From: Brevundimonas sp.
Lineage (GTDB): Bacteria > Pseudomonadota > Alphaproteobacteria > Caulobacterales > Caulobacteraceae
DNA: 64,000 bases
NCBI GenBank assembly: GCA_027531145.1
Contig: JAPZRF010000012.1
Coordinates: 36,837-100,836 of the forward strand
Reading direction: 5' to 3'
Below are positions 9,240-17,740 of this stretch, one piece after another. The notes beneath the pieces are model-generated. The model was not told the DNA's origin. It saw only the letters and a list, made by a program, of their open reading frames with translations, and did not search any database. Made by a program: the position numbers and the translations under genes. Each line of letters opens with the position of its first letter. Position 1 is the first letter of the stretch.

Positions 9240-10973
9240 ATGACCCAGTCCGATTACGGCGTCGTTATTCATTGCCGCCGACGAGAGCTGAAGACCCGCG
9301 TCGGGATGGCGATCATCCTGGCGGCGATCGCTTTCTTCCTCGCGCCCGGCTGGACGCCAGTTCTCTGGTTCGTTGCCGTGCTGGCGACCCAGGCCCTCGA
9401 TCTCACCCTGGTCCGCCCGGTGCTCAGGTCAGACAATGACTGGCAGCCGACGCCGACCTTCCGTGCCCTTTCGATATGCAACGCCTTTCTGGCCGCGTTG
9501 GTCTACTCCGTCATTGGTGCCTACATGTGGTTGTACGGAGGCGAAGCGGGGCGCCTGTTCGGCTTCATGCAGTTCGCCGGCAGCCTGTTGCACGTGAGCA
9601 TGTACATGCATCAGGCGCGCGTCCTCCTCGGCGCAGCCATGTGCGCCCACGGTGCCTACATGGTGGGCATGCCCCTCCATAGCGTTGTGGTGAAAGGCGA
9701 GCCAGCCATGACGGCCGTGGTCGTCGCGGGCGTGCTGTATCTGATTAACCTCTCCCTCTCGGCGCGCCAGGCCAATGACCGCTATCAGGCTCTGTGTCGA
9801 GCCGAGTCCGCGAGCCGCGAGGCGGCGGCCGAGGCCATGCGCGCCAGCGCCGCCAAGTCGGAATTCCTCGCCGTGGTCAGCCACGAGATCCGGACGCCTC
9901 TGAACGCGGTGGTGACGGCCGCCGGTCTTCTGCGCGGCAGCCGGCTGAGCCGCGCCCAGACAGAGCAGGTCGATATGCTGGGCGACGCCAGCGAGGTCCT
10001 GCTCGGCCTGCTCAATGATGTGCTGGACTTCTCGAAGATCGAGGCGGGCAGGCTGACGCTGGAGCGCATCGCCTTCGATCCTCGCGAGAAGCTGGATTCC
10101 CTGATCCGCATGTGGCGTCCGCACGCCGAGGCCAAGGGGTTGACCCTGACCCTGGAGTTCCGCGGCCGGCTGCCGGCCATGATCGCCGGCGACTCGCTCC
10201 GCTTTCAGCAGGTGCTCTTCAACCTGCTGTCCAATGCCGTGAAGTTCACCGACCAGGGCAGCGTCATGGTACGCGTGATCTGGCGCGACAGCCGTCTCCT
10301 CGTCGAGGTCGAGGACACCGGCTGCGGTATCCCGCAGGATCGCATCGGCCAGGTCTTCGACAGCTTCGAACAGGCTGATGCCGGCACCACCCGCCGGTAT
10401 GGGGGCACCGGTCTCGGCCTGGCCATCAGCCGCCAGCTCGCCGTCCTCATGGAAGGCGGCCTCGAGGTCGAGAGCGTCCCCGGGCGCGGCTCCGTGTTCC
10501 GTTTCGAGGGGCGTTTCCCGGCGGTCGCCGCTGCGCTCCCGCGTCCGGAGGCTGCCGCCGCCGAGGTCGGTGGCCTGGAAGGGCTGGAGGTGCTGGCCGC
10601 CGAGGACCATCCGGTCAACCGCCGCATCCTCGCCCTGCTGCTGGAGCCGCTCGGCTGTCGTCTGACGGTGGTCGAGAATGGTGCCGAGGCGGTGGCGGCG
10701 GCCGCCGAGCGCCCGTTCGACGTGATCCTGCTCGACATGCAGATGCCGGTCATGGATGGTCTGGACGCCGCCCGTGCGATCCGCGGGGGGACGGGGCCGT
10801 GCCGCGAAACCCCGATCGTCGCCCTGACGGCCAACGCCCTCGAAGTGCATCGTCAGGCGTGGCTGGCGGTTGGAGCCGCGGGCTTCCTGACCAAGCCCAT
10901 CGATGCCGCGGCCCTCACTGCGACCCTCGCCGGGGCGGCGCGCGGGGCTCCGGCGCTGGCGGCTGCAGGCTAG
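9240..10973 (+). CDS. Membrane hybrid histidine kinase (HisKA-HATPase-receiver)
   Basis: 577 aa. The N-terminal half (about 20-175) has five or six hydrophobic segments and no recognised sensor domain. A HisKA domain follows with the phospho-accepting His215 ([13 protein letters not shown]). The HATPase has an N box (NLLSNAVKF), G1 (DTGCGIP) and G2 (GGTGLGLAI). A C-terminal receiver has acidic ED (455-456), acceptor Asp499 ([14 protein letters not shown]) and a conserved TANA/K pair. It would autophosphorylate on His and relay to its own receiver; the downstream partner is unknown. I chose the ATG at 9240, behind GGACAGGAGGGAC; upstream in-frame codons look non-coding. Its TAG stop shares CTAG with the stop of the convergent racemase gene. 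Confidence 0.9.
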   Translation: MTQSDYGVVIHCRRRELKTRVGMAIILAAIAFFLAPGWTPVLWFVAVLATQALDLTLVRPVLRSDNDWQPTPTFRALSICNAFLAALVYSVIGAYMWLYGGEAGRLFGFMQFAGSLLHVSMYMHQARVLLGAAMCAHGAYMVGMPLHSVVVKGEPAMTAVVVAGVLYLINLSLSARQANDRYQALCRAESASREAAAEAMRASAAKSEFLAVVSHEIRTPLNAVVTAAGLLRGSRLSRAQTEQVDMLGDASEVLLGLLNDVLDFSKIEAGRLTLERIAFDPREKLDSLIRMWRPHAEAKGLTLTLEFRGRLPAMIAGDSLRFQQVLFNLLSNAVKFTDQGSVMVRVIWRDSRLLVEVEDTGCGIPQDRIGQVFDSFEQADAGTTRRYGGTGLGLAISRQLAVLMEGGLEVESVPGRGSVFRFEGRFPAVAAALPRPEAAAAEVGGLEGLEVLAAEDHPVNRRILALLLEPLGCRLTVVENGAEAVAAAAERPFDVILLDMQMPVMDGLDAARAIRGGTGPCRETPIVALTANALEVHRQAWLAVGAAGFLTKPIDAAALTATLAGAARGAPALAAAG

Positions 10974-12049
10974 CGGTCCGTCCAGCGCGCGACGGCCTCC
11001 GGGAGACTGATTACGCTGGCGGGCTGCGGATCCGCCCCCTCACCGTCGAAGCGCGGGGCCGGTGCCGGCGCACCTTCAGGCATGAAGGCCTGGCGCTCCG
11101 TCGCCTGGGGATGATCGCGGGCCTCGGCGAAGGTCAGCACCGGCGTGACGCAAGCCTCCGTCCCCCCGAAATGCGCGGCCCAGGCGTCCCTGTCGCGCGC
11201 GGCGAACAGGCGCTCGAAGCGCGCCTGCAACGCCGGCCAGCGGTCCCGGTCGTACTGGTTCACCTCCGCCGCATCGATCCCCAGTCCGGCCAGCAGGGCG
11301 GCGAAGAACCTCGGCTCCAGCGCCGCCACCGCGACGAAACCGCCGTCGGCGCAGGCATAGCAGCGATAGAAGGGGGCGCCGCCATCAAGCAGGTTACTCT
11401 CCCGCGCCGGCGACCACAGGCCGCGCGCCGCGAGCGCGTGGAACAGGGACGACAGCACGCCGATCCCGTCGGTCATGGCCGCATCGACGACCCGGCCCTC
11501 GCCCGAGCTGCGGGCCCCGATCACGGCCGCCAGCACGCCGCTGACCAGCAACATGGCCCCTCCGCCGTAGTCGGCGACAAGGTTGAGCGGCGGTGACGGC
11601 GGCCGGTCGGCCGATCCCATGGCGTGCAGGGCCCCGGTCAAGCCGAGATAGTTCAGGTCATGGCCCACCTGGTCCGCCAGCGGCCCCGTCTGGCCCCAGC
11701 CGGTGATCCGGCCATAGACCAGCCGGCGGTTCAGCGCGCGGCAGACGTCGGGCCCCAGACCCAGCCGCTCCATCACGCCGGGGCGAAAGCCCTCGATCAG
11801 GGCGTCGGCCCCGGCGATCAGACCGCGGACCGTCTCAAGATCCGCCGCCGACTTGAGGTCCACCTCCACCGCCGTCCGGCCCCGGTGCAGGATCGTGCCG
11901 CCGACCTCCTCGAACGCGACCGCCGCCCCGGCCGGCCGCTTCAGCCGCAGCACCTCGGCTCCCATGTCGGCCAGCATCATCCCGGCCAGGGTGACCGGCC
12001 CGAGCCCGTCGAACTCGACAATCCGTACGCCCGCAAGGGGTCCCGCCAT
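10970..12049 (-). CDS. Alpha-methylacyl-CoA racemase (CaiB/BaiF, family III CoA-transferase fold)
   Basis: A 359-aa CaiB/BaiF-superfamily protein. Racemase-type residues are visible: His in QVGHDLNYL, Asp in LVADYGGG and Glu in AALEPRFF, matching the His/Asp/Glu set of AMACR and mycobacterial MCR. The acylated catalytic Asp of true CoA-transferases is not expected at this site. AMACR epimerises 2-methylacyl-CoA thioesters so branched-chain fatty acids can enter beta-oxidation. The gene stands alone and converges on the hybrid kinase, with which it shares a CTAG stop palindrome. The closely related CoA-transferases cannot be fully excluded. Confidence 0.86.
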   Translation of the reverse strand: MAGPLAGVRIVEFDGLGPVTLAGMMLADMGAEVLRLKRPAGAAVAFEEVGGTILHRGRTAVEVDLKSAADLETVRGLIAGADALIEGFRPGVMERLGLGPDVCRALNRRLVYGRITGWGQTGPLADQVGHDLNYLGLTGALHAMGSADRPPSPPLNLVADYGGGAMLLVSGVLAAVIGARSSGEGRVVDAAMTDGIGVLSSLFHALAARGLWSPARESNLLDGGAPFYRCYACADGGFVAVAALEPRFFAALLAGLGIDAAEVNQYDRDRWPALQARFERLFAARDRDAWAAHFGGTEACVTPVLTFAEARDHPQATERQAFMPEGAPAPAPRFDGEGADPQPASVISLPEAVARWTDR

Positions 12050-12077
12050 CGCTGTGCTCTCCTCCCGTCGCGCCCGC

Positions 12078-12106
12078 TTGCCCCGGCGCGTTCGCCTCCG
12101 TATGGT
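12078..12106 (+). promoter_or_regulatory. Probable sigma-70-type promoter of tRNA-Lys
   Basis: TTGCCC at 12078 and TATGGT at 12101, separated by 17 bp, end about 20 bp before the mature tRNA 5' end. Spacing and position fit a housekeeping promoter. Read by eye only. Confidence 0.5.
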
Positions 12107-12125
12107 CCGCGCCGCTTCGCAAGGC

Positions 12126-12202
12126 GAGCCCCTAGCTCAGTCGGTTAGAGCATCTGACTTTTAATCAGAGGGTCCTGGGTTCGAGTCCCAGGGGGCTCAC
12201 CA
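12126..12202 (+). tRNA. tRNA-Lys (anticodon TTT), CCA encoded
   Basis: A full cloverleaf can be drawn. The acceptor stem GAGCCCC pairs with GGGGCTC (12192-12198). The anticodon loop is CTTTTAA, giving anticodon TTT. The T arm is CTGGG-TTCGAGT-CCCAG. Discriminator A is at 12199 and genomic CCA at 12200-12202. It decodes AAA/AAG. It sits between the start of the racemase gene and a lipoprotein gene and is not part of a larger tRNA cluster in this window. Confidence 0.97.
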
Positions 12203-12253
12203 TCCGCCCGGTACGGCGGGCGGACGATCACGGGGACGGAGCGTCAGGCGGCC

Positions 12254-12823
12254 ATGACCCATTTCCGACACGCGTTCACCCTCGTTCAGGCTGGTCTCCT
12301 GGCCCTTGGTCTGTCCTGCTGCACCGCCATGCGCTCCGTCGGGGAGGGGGTCGGGACGGTGACCTCGGGATTTGGCGACGCCGCCGCAGCGCCGCTGGAG
12401 GATCTGAACCTCCGGCGCGACGAGATCCCGACCGTGCTGCTGCAGGCGCAGGCGGCTCCCTATGACACCCGGAACCTGACCCGCTGCCGGGCCATCGCGG
12501 CCGAGGTGCGGCGTCTGGACGAGGCTCTTGGCCCCGATGTCGACGAGCCGCCGGCCCCCGACGGTCGGCTGATGAGCGAGCGCGCTTCCGACGCCGCCGC
12601 CGACGCCACGCTGGACGCGATCCGTGACACGGCAACGGACTTCATCCCCCTGCGCAGCTGGGTGCGGCGTCTGTCGGGCGCGGAGCAACGTAGCCGCGAG
12701 GTGCTGGCGGCGATCCAGGCCGGCCGGCTGCGGCGCGCCTATCTCAAGGGTGTCGGCATGCAGCGCAACTGCGCTCCACCCGCGGCACCCAGCTGGTTCC
12801 AGCCGAGCCGCGAGCGTCGTTAG
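12254..12823 (+). CDS. Predicted lipoprotein of unknown function
   Basis: 189 aa. The N-terminal signal sequence ends in a lipobox-like LGLSCC, so lipidation at the first Cys is likely. The remainder is helical and charged, with conserved-looking motifs [10 protein letters not shown] and [15 protein letters not shown], which suggest a real coding gene. It starts 51 nt after the tRNA. Its stop overlaps the stop of tgt on the other strand (TTAG, 12820-12823), so the two transcription units converge with no spacer. No function can be assigned. Confidence 0.72.
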   Translation: MTHFRHAFTLVQAGLLALGLSCCTAMRSVGEGVGTVTSGFGDAAAAPLEDLNLRRDEIPTVLLQAQAAPYDTRNLTRCRAIAAEVRRLDEALGPDVDEPPAPDGRLMSERASDAAADATLDAIRDTATDFIPLRSWVRRLSGAEQRSREVLAAIQAGRLRRAYLKGVGMQRNCAPPAAPSWFQPSRERR

Positions 12824-13932
12824 CCGCCGAGGTGGCGGGCGCGGAAGTCGCGCCGGAACGCCTCGAACCGCCCCCCGGCAATGGCCGCGCGCATCGCCGC
12901 CGTCAGCGCCTGGTAGAAGGCGATGTTGTGCCAGGTCAGCAGGATCTTGCCGAGGATCTCGTCGGCCCGGACCAGGTGGTGCAGGTAGGCCCGCGAATAG
13001 TCCTGGCTGGTCGGGCAGGGGACATCGGGGTCCAGCGGGGCCTCATCCTCGGCGAAGCGGGCGTTCTTCAGATTGATCGGGCCGTGCCAGGTCCAGGCCT
13101 GACCATGTCGTCCGGCCCGCGTGGGCAGGACGCAGTCGAACATGTCGACGCCGCGCCAGACCGCCTCGACCAGGTCGACCGGCTTGCCGACGCCCATCAG
13201 ATAGCGCGGCCGGTCCGCCGGCAGCAGGGCGGGGGCGTAGTCCAGCACCTCGCACATGGCCTCATGGCCCTCGCCGACCGCCAGGCCGCCGATGGCGTAG
13301 CCGTCGAAGCCGATCTCGATCAGCCGTTCTGCCGACTCGCGGCGCAGGTCCTCGACGGTCGAGCCCTGCTGGATGCCGAAAAGGGCCTGGCTATCGCGCG
13401 TCCCGAACGCCGCCTTCGAGCGCGCGGCCCAGCGGGCGCTGAGCTGCATGGCCGCCTGCGCCCGGTCGCGCCCGGCGGGCCACGACACGCACTCGTCCAG
13501 CTGCATGATGATGTCCGAGCCCAGCCGGTCAGCCTGGATCTCGATCGAGCGCTCCGGCGTGAGGACGTGCCTGGAGCCGTCGATATGGCTGGCGAAGGTC
13601 ACCGCCTCCTCGCTCACCTTCGAGATGCCCGACAGGCTCATCACCTGGAAGCCGCCGGAGTCGGTCAGGATCGGCCTGTCCCAGCGCATGAAGCGATGCA
13701 GGCCGCCGAGCCGCTGCATCCGCTCCGGGCCTGGGCGCAACATCAGGTGGTAGGTGTTGCCCAGCAGGATGTCGGCGCCGGTCTGGGCCACCTGATCGAC
13801 GGTCAGGGCCTTGACCGTGGCGGCGGTGCCGACCGGCATGAAGGCCGGGGTGCGGATGTCGCCGCGGGCGGTCCTGAGCACACCCGTGCGGGCGCGGCCA
13901 TCGGTGGCGGCGAGCTCAAAGGCGAGGGCCAT
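12820..13932 (-). CDS. tgt: tRNA-guanine transglycosylase (Tgt) with degraded zinc site
   Basis: 370 aa. Tgt swaps the wobble guanine of GUN-anticodon tRNAs for preQ1 in queuosine synthesis. General base D91 ([12 protein letters not shown]) and nucleophile D266 ([10 protein letters not shown]) are present, as are the tRNA-binding region and SRAYLHHL. The structural zinc motif, normally CxCxxC plus a His, is altered: measured from the nucleophile without gaps, the four ligand positions are V304, C306, S309 and H335. Two of three Cys are therefore gone. I chose the ATG at 13932 ([12 protein letters not shown]); it overlaps the queA stop as TGATG. The fold may be stable without zinc. Confidence 0.93.
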   Translation of the reverse strand: MALAFELAATDGRARTGVLRTARGDIRTPAFMPVGTAATVKALTVDQVAQTGADILLGNTYHLMLRPGPERMQRLGGLHRFMRWDRPILTDSGGFQVMSLSGISKVSEEAVTFASHIDGSRHVLTPERSIEIQADRLGSDIIMQLDECVSWPAGRDRAQAAMQLSARWAARSKAAFGTRDSQALFGIQQGSTVEDLRRESAERLIEIGFDGYAIGGLAVGEGHEAMCEVLDYAPALLPADRPRYLMGVGKPVDLVEAVWRGVDMFDCVLPTRAGRHGQAWTWHGPINLKNARFAEDEAPLDPDVPCPTSQDYSRAYLHHLVRADEILGKILLTWHNIAFYQALTAAMRAAIAGGRFEAFRRDFRARHLGG

Positions 13933-14975
13933 CAGGCGCTCCGGAACAGCAGGCTGCCGTCCCCGTAGGAGTAGAAGCGGTAGCCGTCCGCCACGGCGTG
14001 AGCGTAGGCCATCCGCATGGTCTCCAGCCCGCAGAAGGCGCTGACCAGCATGAACAGGGTCGACTTCGGCAGGTGGAAATTGGTCATCAGCACATCGGCG
14101 GCCCGGAAGCGGTACCCCGGCGTGATGAAGATGGCCGTGTCGCCGTGGAAGGGGCGCACCATGCCGTCCTCGCCGGTCGCACTCTCCAGCAGGCGCAGCG
14201 AGGTGGTGCCGACGCAGACGATGCGGCCGCCGGCGGCACGGGCGGCGTTGAGCGCGTCGGCGGTTTCCTGCGAGACCTCGCCCCACTCGGCATGCATGCG
14301 GTGGTCGACGACGTTGTCGGCCTTGACCGGCAGGAAGGTGCCGGCACCGACATGCAGCGTCACCCCGTGGGTCGAGACGCCACGCGCGGCCAGAGCCGCC
14401 AGCAACTCCGGCGTGAAGTGCAGGCCGGCGGTAGGCGCGGCGACCGAGCCGTCGTGAGTGGCGAAGACGGTCTGGTAGTCGGCCCGGTCGCGCTCGTCCC
14501 CGGGGCGTCGCGCGGCGATGTAGGGCGGCAGGGGCATATGACCCGCCGCGTGGATGGCATGGTCGAGCGCGGGGCCCTCGTGGTCAAAGTCGAGGTCGAT
14601 CAGCCCGTCCTGATGCTTCGCCGCCACGCGCGCAGTCAGACCGTTGAAGCGCACCTTGTCCCCGACGCGCAGCCGCTTGCCGGGCTTCATGAAGGCCGAC
14701 CAGCCGCCCGGTCCGCGCCGCTGGTGCAGGGTCGCCTCGACGGCGACCTCCAGCCCTTCACGCACCCGGATGCCGTCCAGCCGTGCCGGGATCACCCGCG
14801 TGTCGTTGAACACCAGCGCGTCGCCGGGCTGCAGCAGGCCGGGCAGGTCGCGCACGACATGGTCCGCCAGCGCGCCCTCGCGCACGATCAGCAGGCGCGC
14901 CGCGTCGCGGGGCTCGACCGGTCGCAGGGCGATCCGGTCCTCGGGCAGGTCGAAGTCGAAATCGGCGGTCTTCAT
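13932..14975 (-). CDS. queA: S-adenosylmethionine:tRNA ribosyltransferase-isomerase (QueA)
   Basis: 347 aa. QueA transfers and rearranges the ribose of SAM onto preQ1-modified tRNA to make epoxyqueuosine, the step after Tgt. Signatures are [11 protein letters not shown] near the N-terminus, [28 protein letters not shown] and the C-terminal [18 protein letters not shown] chose the ATG at 14975 ([12 protein letters not shown]), the usual family start. An in-frame ATG four codons upstream at 14987 is possible. It is first in a queA-tgt operon with a 1-nt TGATG junction. Confidence 0.96.
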   Translation of the reverse strand: MKTADFDFDLPEDRIALRPVEPRDAARLLIVREGALADHVVRDLPGLLQPGDALVFNDTRVIPARLDGIRVREGLEVAVEATLHQRRGPGGWSAFMKPGKRLRVGDKVRFNGLTARVAAKHQDGLIDLDFDHEGPALDHAIHAAGHMPLPPYIAARRPGDERDRADYQTVFATHDGSVAAPTAGLHFTPELLAALAARGVSTHGVTLHVGAGTFLPVKADNVVDHRMHAEWGEVSQETADALNAARAAGGRIVCVGTTSLRLLESATGEDGMVRPFHGDTAIFITPGYRFRAADVLMTNFHLPKSTLFMLVSAFCGLETMRMAYAHAVADGYRFYSYGDGSLLFRSA

Positions 14976-15118
14976 CGGCGGCGGCAATGGTCATGCTCGC
15001 CCCGGGCCGTCAAGCGCCGGTCAGCCGCATGAAAGTGCGGCGCTGTGACCTCCAGACAGGTTGACGGCCGCGCCCGGGGTCGGAGCGCGGCCGTCAGGGC
15101 CGGTCCCGGGGAGGGAGG

Positions 15119-15418
15119 TCAGGACCGGTAGTGCTGGATTCGGGTGGTGCGCAGACCCTGCATGCCCCACTTGTCGATCGCTTTCTGCCACGCGAGGAAT
15201 TCCTCGGCGGTCAGGCGGTAGCGGGACAGGGCGTCCTCAAGCGGCATCAGCCCGCCACGCACGGCGGCCACGACCTCGGCCTTGCGCCGGATTACCCACC
15301 GATCAGTGTTGGGCGGCGGTAGATCCGCCAGGGTCAGGGGCGTGCCCGTAGGTCCGACCACGTACTGTTCGCCTTTGTTGTTCAGGCGCCGCTCTTGCAG
15401 CATGGGCTCTTGCCTCAT
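15119..15418 (-). CDS. sciP: SciP, CtrA inhibitor protein (DUF1153)
   Basis: 99 aa, a small helix-turn-helix protein. The conserved core reads NNKGEQYVVGPTGTPLTLAD, then DRWVIRRKAEVVAAVRGG, and ends GLRTTRIQHYRS, which is SciP. In Caulobacter SciP binds CtrA and DNA, blocks RNA polymerase recruitment to CtrA-activated promoters and restrains flagellar and division genes in G1 cells. Here it lies just downstream of flgE on the same strand, next to the genes it is expected to affect. A CtrA-like box lies 41-55 bp upstream of the start. A second in-frame ATG at 15403 is also a plausible start. Confidence 0.92.
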   Translation of the reverse strand: MRQEPMLQERRLNNKGEQYVVGPTGTPLTLADLPPPNTDRWVIRRKAEVVAAVRGGLMPLEDALSRYRLTAEEFLAWQKAIDKWGMQGLRTTRIQHYRS

Positions 15419-15458
15419 TCACCACCACCAACTTGATCGTGAACATAGCGCCCGCCGA

Positions 15459-15473
15459 CTAAAGGCCATTTAA
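15459..15473 (-). promoter_or_regulatory. CtrA-type box upstream of sciP
   Basis: On the minus strand the sequence reads TTAAATGGCCTTTAG, which is TTAA-N7-TTAG against the CtrA consensus TTAA-N7-TTAA (one mismatch). It ends about 41 bp before the sciP ATG, a suitable place for an activator site at -35. In Caulobacter sciP is itself activated by CtrA, so the match makes functional sense. Confidence 0.7.
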
Positions 15474-15573
15474 ACGTCGTGGTGAAGGAACGCCTAAGCC
15501 TGACGCCCTCACGACGCTTTGTCTTCATCAGTATTGAGCGAAAATTCATAGCGATGAACGAAGCGTTACTAAC

Positions 15574-15590
15574 GGATCAACGTTTGATCC
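15574..15590 (-). repeat. Hairpin spanning the flgE stop codon
   Basis: Minus strand GGATCAA-ACG-TTGATCC is a perfect 7-bp stem with a 3-nt loop. The flgE stop codon falls within it. An adjoining third copy of the unit makes a second overlapping palindrome, TTGATCCGGATCAA (15584-15597). There is no T-run, so this is not a standard intrinsic terminator; it may be an mRNA 3' stabiliser or simply local repetition. Confidence 0.5.
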
Positions 15591-16998
15591 GGATCAACTC
15601 CTCCAGCATCTCATCAGCGGTGGTTATAATCTTGGATGAGGCCGAATAGGCTCGCTGGGTCGTGATCAGCCCCGTGAATTCAGACGACAGGTCGACCGTG
15701 GACGCCTCCAGCTGCGATGCGGCGATACTGCCGGCACCGCCGATACCCGGTGTTTTTAGGTTGAAGGTCCCCGAGTTCTCGCTCACCTGGTAGGCATTGC
15801 CGCTGACCTGCGCCAGGCTATCGACGCTCGGGAATGTAGCCAGGGCCACCTGGGCAATGCGGCGAGTCACGCCATTGTCAAAGATCGCGGTGACGAAGCC
15901 GTCATCGGCAATCTCGATTTCGCTCAGGTTGCCGAAAGCGGTTCCGTTGGTCAGCGTCGAACCGACGACAGAGGGACTATCGTACTGGGTCAGGCCGCCG
16001 ACCGTCGAGTCGAGATCGAAGGAGATTGTCTGTTCGGCGAGGCCAAGGCCGACAGCCCAATTGACCGCCGGCGGGACCGGTGCCGCCGCCGCCGAGGCGC
16101 GGATCTGGATAGTCGTGTTATCGTTCTGGTAATCGAATAGCCAGGGCCTGCCCCCCGCATTGTTGGCACTGGCCGCCATGGTCGTGACATCGAGACGGCC
16201 AGTGGGGGTGAACGCCAGCACGCCCGCCTTGATCATGCCGTTGGCCCCGGCGGGCACGATGTTTGTTGCGTCGGCGGCACCGATCTCGACGAACCATTGG
16301 TTCGGCAGGTCACCCCTGACGAACGACATGGTCAGGTTGCGCTGGCCACCCTTGGAGTCTGAAACAGGTACGGAGATCTCGAAATCCGGAGTGAAGGTGC
16401 CGGCGGCCATGGCCCCGGCCGTGTAGGTGGCGATGGGGGGGTTGTTTACATTGACCGCTTGGCTCGACTTCAGGTTTGCATTGACTTCGGCGCGCGTTGT
16501 CGCCTCGGCAGCGCCGCCAACCGAGCCGACGTTGATTGAGGCCAGGCGGCTCATGTCGGACGGGTCGTAGTCGATGTTTCCGTCGCTGTCGGCCGGCCAG
16601 CCCTGCAGATAAAGGCCCGCCGTGTTCTTCAGGTAGCCTTGGTCGTCGATCTGGAAGGCGCCGGCGCGGGTGAACAGGCGGCTATCTGTCCGGTCCGATC
16701 CCTCGGGGCGTTGCGTGACGACGAAGAAACCCTGGCCGTCGATGGCCAGGTCGGTGCCCGAGGTCGTGCGTTGAAGCTGGCCGAGTTGGCTGGTGTAGTG
16801 CCGAGCCGTGGCCATGACTCCGCCGGCGGAGTATCCTGAACCCCCCGTCTGGGCGTTGATCACGGTCTGGAACGCGGCAGAGCTGCGCTTGTAGCCGTAG
16901 GTATTCACGTTGGCGATGTTCTGCGAGATCGCAGCGAGGGCGGAGGAGTTTGCGGTGAGGCCGGAGACTCCCGCCAGCATGGCGCTGTTGATGCTCAT
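15577..16998 (-). CDS. flgE: Flagellar hook protein FlgE
   Basis: 473 aa. FlgE polymerises into the flagellar hook outside the cell. The N-terminal rod/hook domain is clear (SINSAMLAGVSGLTANSSAL, then ISQNIANVNTYGYKRS), followed by TDLAIDGQGFFVV and RAGAFQIDDQGYL. The C-terminal helix is EFTGLITTQRAYSASSKII then ADEMLEELI. The start is the ATG at 16998, preceded by AGGAGA at good spacing; the longer frame upstream is not needed. It is last in fliK-flgD-flgE, 16 nt after flgD. Transcription likely comes from the sigma-54 promoter ahead of fliK. Confidence 0.97.
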   Translation of the reverse strand: MSINSAMLAGVSGLTANSSALAAISQNIANVNTYGYKRSSAAFQTVINAQTGGSGYSAGGVMATARHYTSQLGQLQRTTSGTDLAIDGQGFFVVTQRPEGSDRTDSRLFTRAGAFQIDDQGYLKNTAGLYLQGWPADSDGNIDYDPSDMSRLASINVGSVGGAAEATTRAEVNANLKSSQAVNVNNPPIATYTAGAMAAGTFTPDFEISVPVSDSKGGQRNLTMSFVRGDLPNQWFVEIGAADATNIVPAGANGMIKAGVLAFTPTGRLDVTTMAASANNAGGRPWLFDYQNDNTTIQIRASAAAAPVPPAVNWAVGLGLAEQTISFDLDSTVGGLTQYDSPSVVGSTLTNGTAFGNLSEIEIADDGFVTAIFDNGVTRRIAQVALATFPSVDSLAQVSGNAYQVSENSGTFNLKTPGIGGAGSIAASQLEASTVDLSSEFTGLITTQRAYSASSKIITTADEMLEELIRIKR

Positions 16999-17014
16999 TG
17001 GATGATCTCCTGCG

Positions 17015-17737
17015 TCAGGAAGCGTTGGATTGGGTTTGGGTTTGCGTTTGTGTCTGGGACCCGGTTCCGGCGTCATCTTCGTTCTGCGCCATGGACAGTG
17101 CGAACACCGAGTTCAGGGGGAGGACCGAGCCGCCGACGACGAGATAGGGCTCGCCCTCATACATCTCGACGCCGGTCACCCGGCCGGTGATCAGGGGCTG
17201 CGCCTCGATGTCCTGACCGCCCGCGGTTTTTGCGGTGACCCTCAGGGTGTAGGTGCCGCCTTCGGCGACCTTTCCTCCGGCATTGGTCGTGCCGTCCCAG
17301 CTAAAGCTGTGAATTCCGGCACCCTTCTGGGGCGCAGGGCCGGACCAGACCGTGTTGCCTGCGCTGTTTACCACCTTCAGGGTGACTACATGGGCGTCGG
17401 CACCGAGCTCGTAGTTCCAGTCGGCCGCGCCGTCCTCGAAACGAGTGGCACCCCAGCTGGCGGTAATCTCCTTGCCGAGGTAGCCGGCCGCGGACCCGAG
17501 GCCGCCCTCGCCCTGTGCGAGCAGGCTGGTCAGCAGGTCGTTGGTCAGCAGCTGCTGCTCCACACCCGCCATCTGGGTCAGTTGTGCGGTGAAGTCGTTG
17601 GAATCGAGCGGCGACAGCGGATCCTGGTTTTCCACTTGGGCCGTCAGCAGCTGGAGGAAGGTCTCGAAGTTGGAGACGAGGCCGGTCCGGCCAGAGGAGA
17701 TCTGGGCCGAGGCGGCCGTCGAGGTCACAGGGTCCAT
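17015..17737 (-). CDS. flgD: Flagellar hook assembly (capping) protein FlgD
   Basis: 240 aa. FlgD caps the growing hook and allows FlgE subunits to assemble. The N-terminal FlgD signature is NFETFLQLLTAQVENQDPL then DFTAQLTQMAGVEQQL. A FLN/TUDOR-like beta region follows (WSGPAPQKGAGIHSFSWDG, GTYTLRVTA). The C-terminus ends in a short repeat of Gln-Thr (QTQTQTQTQ), encoded by a repetitive stretch at about 17027-17060 that could vary in length between strains. It is the middle gene of fliK-flgD-flgE, 3 nt after fliK. Confidence 0.96.
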   Translation of the reverse strand: MDPVTSTAASAQISSGRTGLVSNFETFLQLLTAQVENQDPLSPLDSNDFTAQLTQMAGVEQQLLTNDLLTSLLAQGEGGLGSAAGYLGKEITASWGATRFEDGAADWNYELGADAHVVTLKVVNSAGNTVWSGPAPQKGAGIHSFSWDGTTNAGGKVAEGGTYTLRVTAKTAGGQDIEAQPLITGRVTGVEMYEGEPYLVVGGSVLPLNSVFALSMAQNEDDAGTGSQTQTQTQTQSNAS

Positions 17738-17740
17738 GCG

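Noticed and set aside
10970..12049. Family III CoA-transferase instead of racemase
   Set aside because: The His, Asp and Glu pattern (QVGHDLNYL, LVADYGGG, AALEPRFF) fits alpha-methylacyl-CoA racemase better, though the two share a fold.
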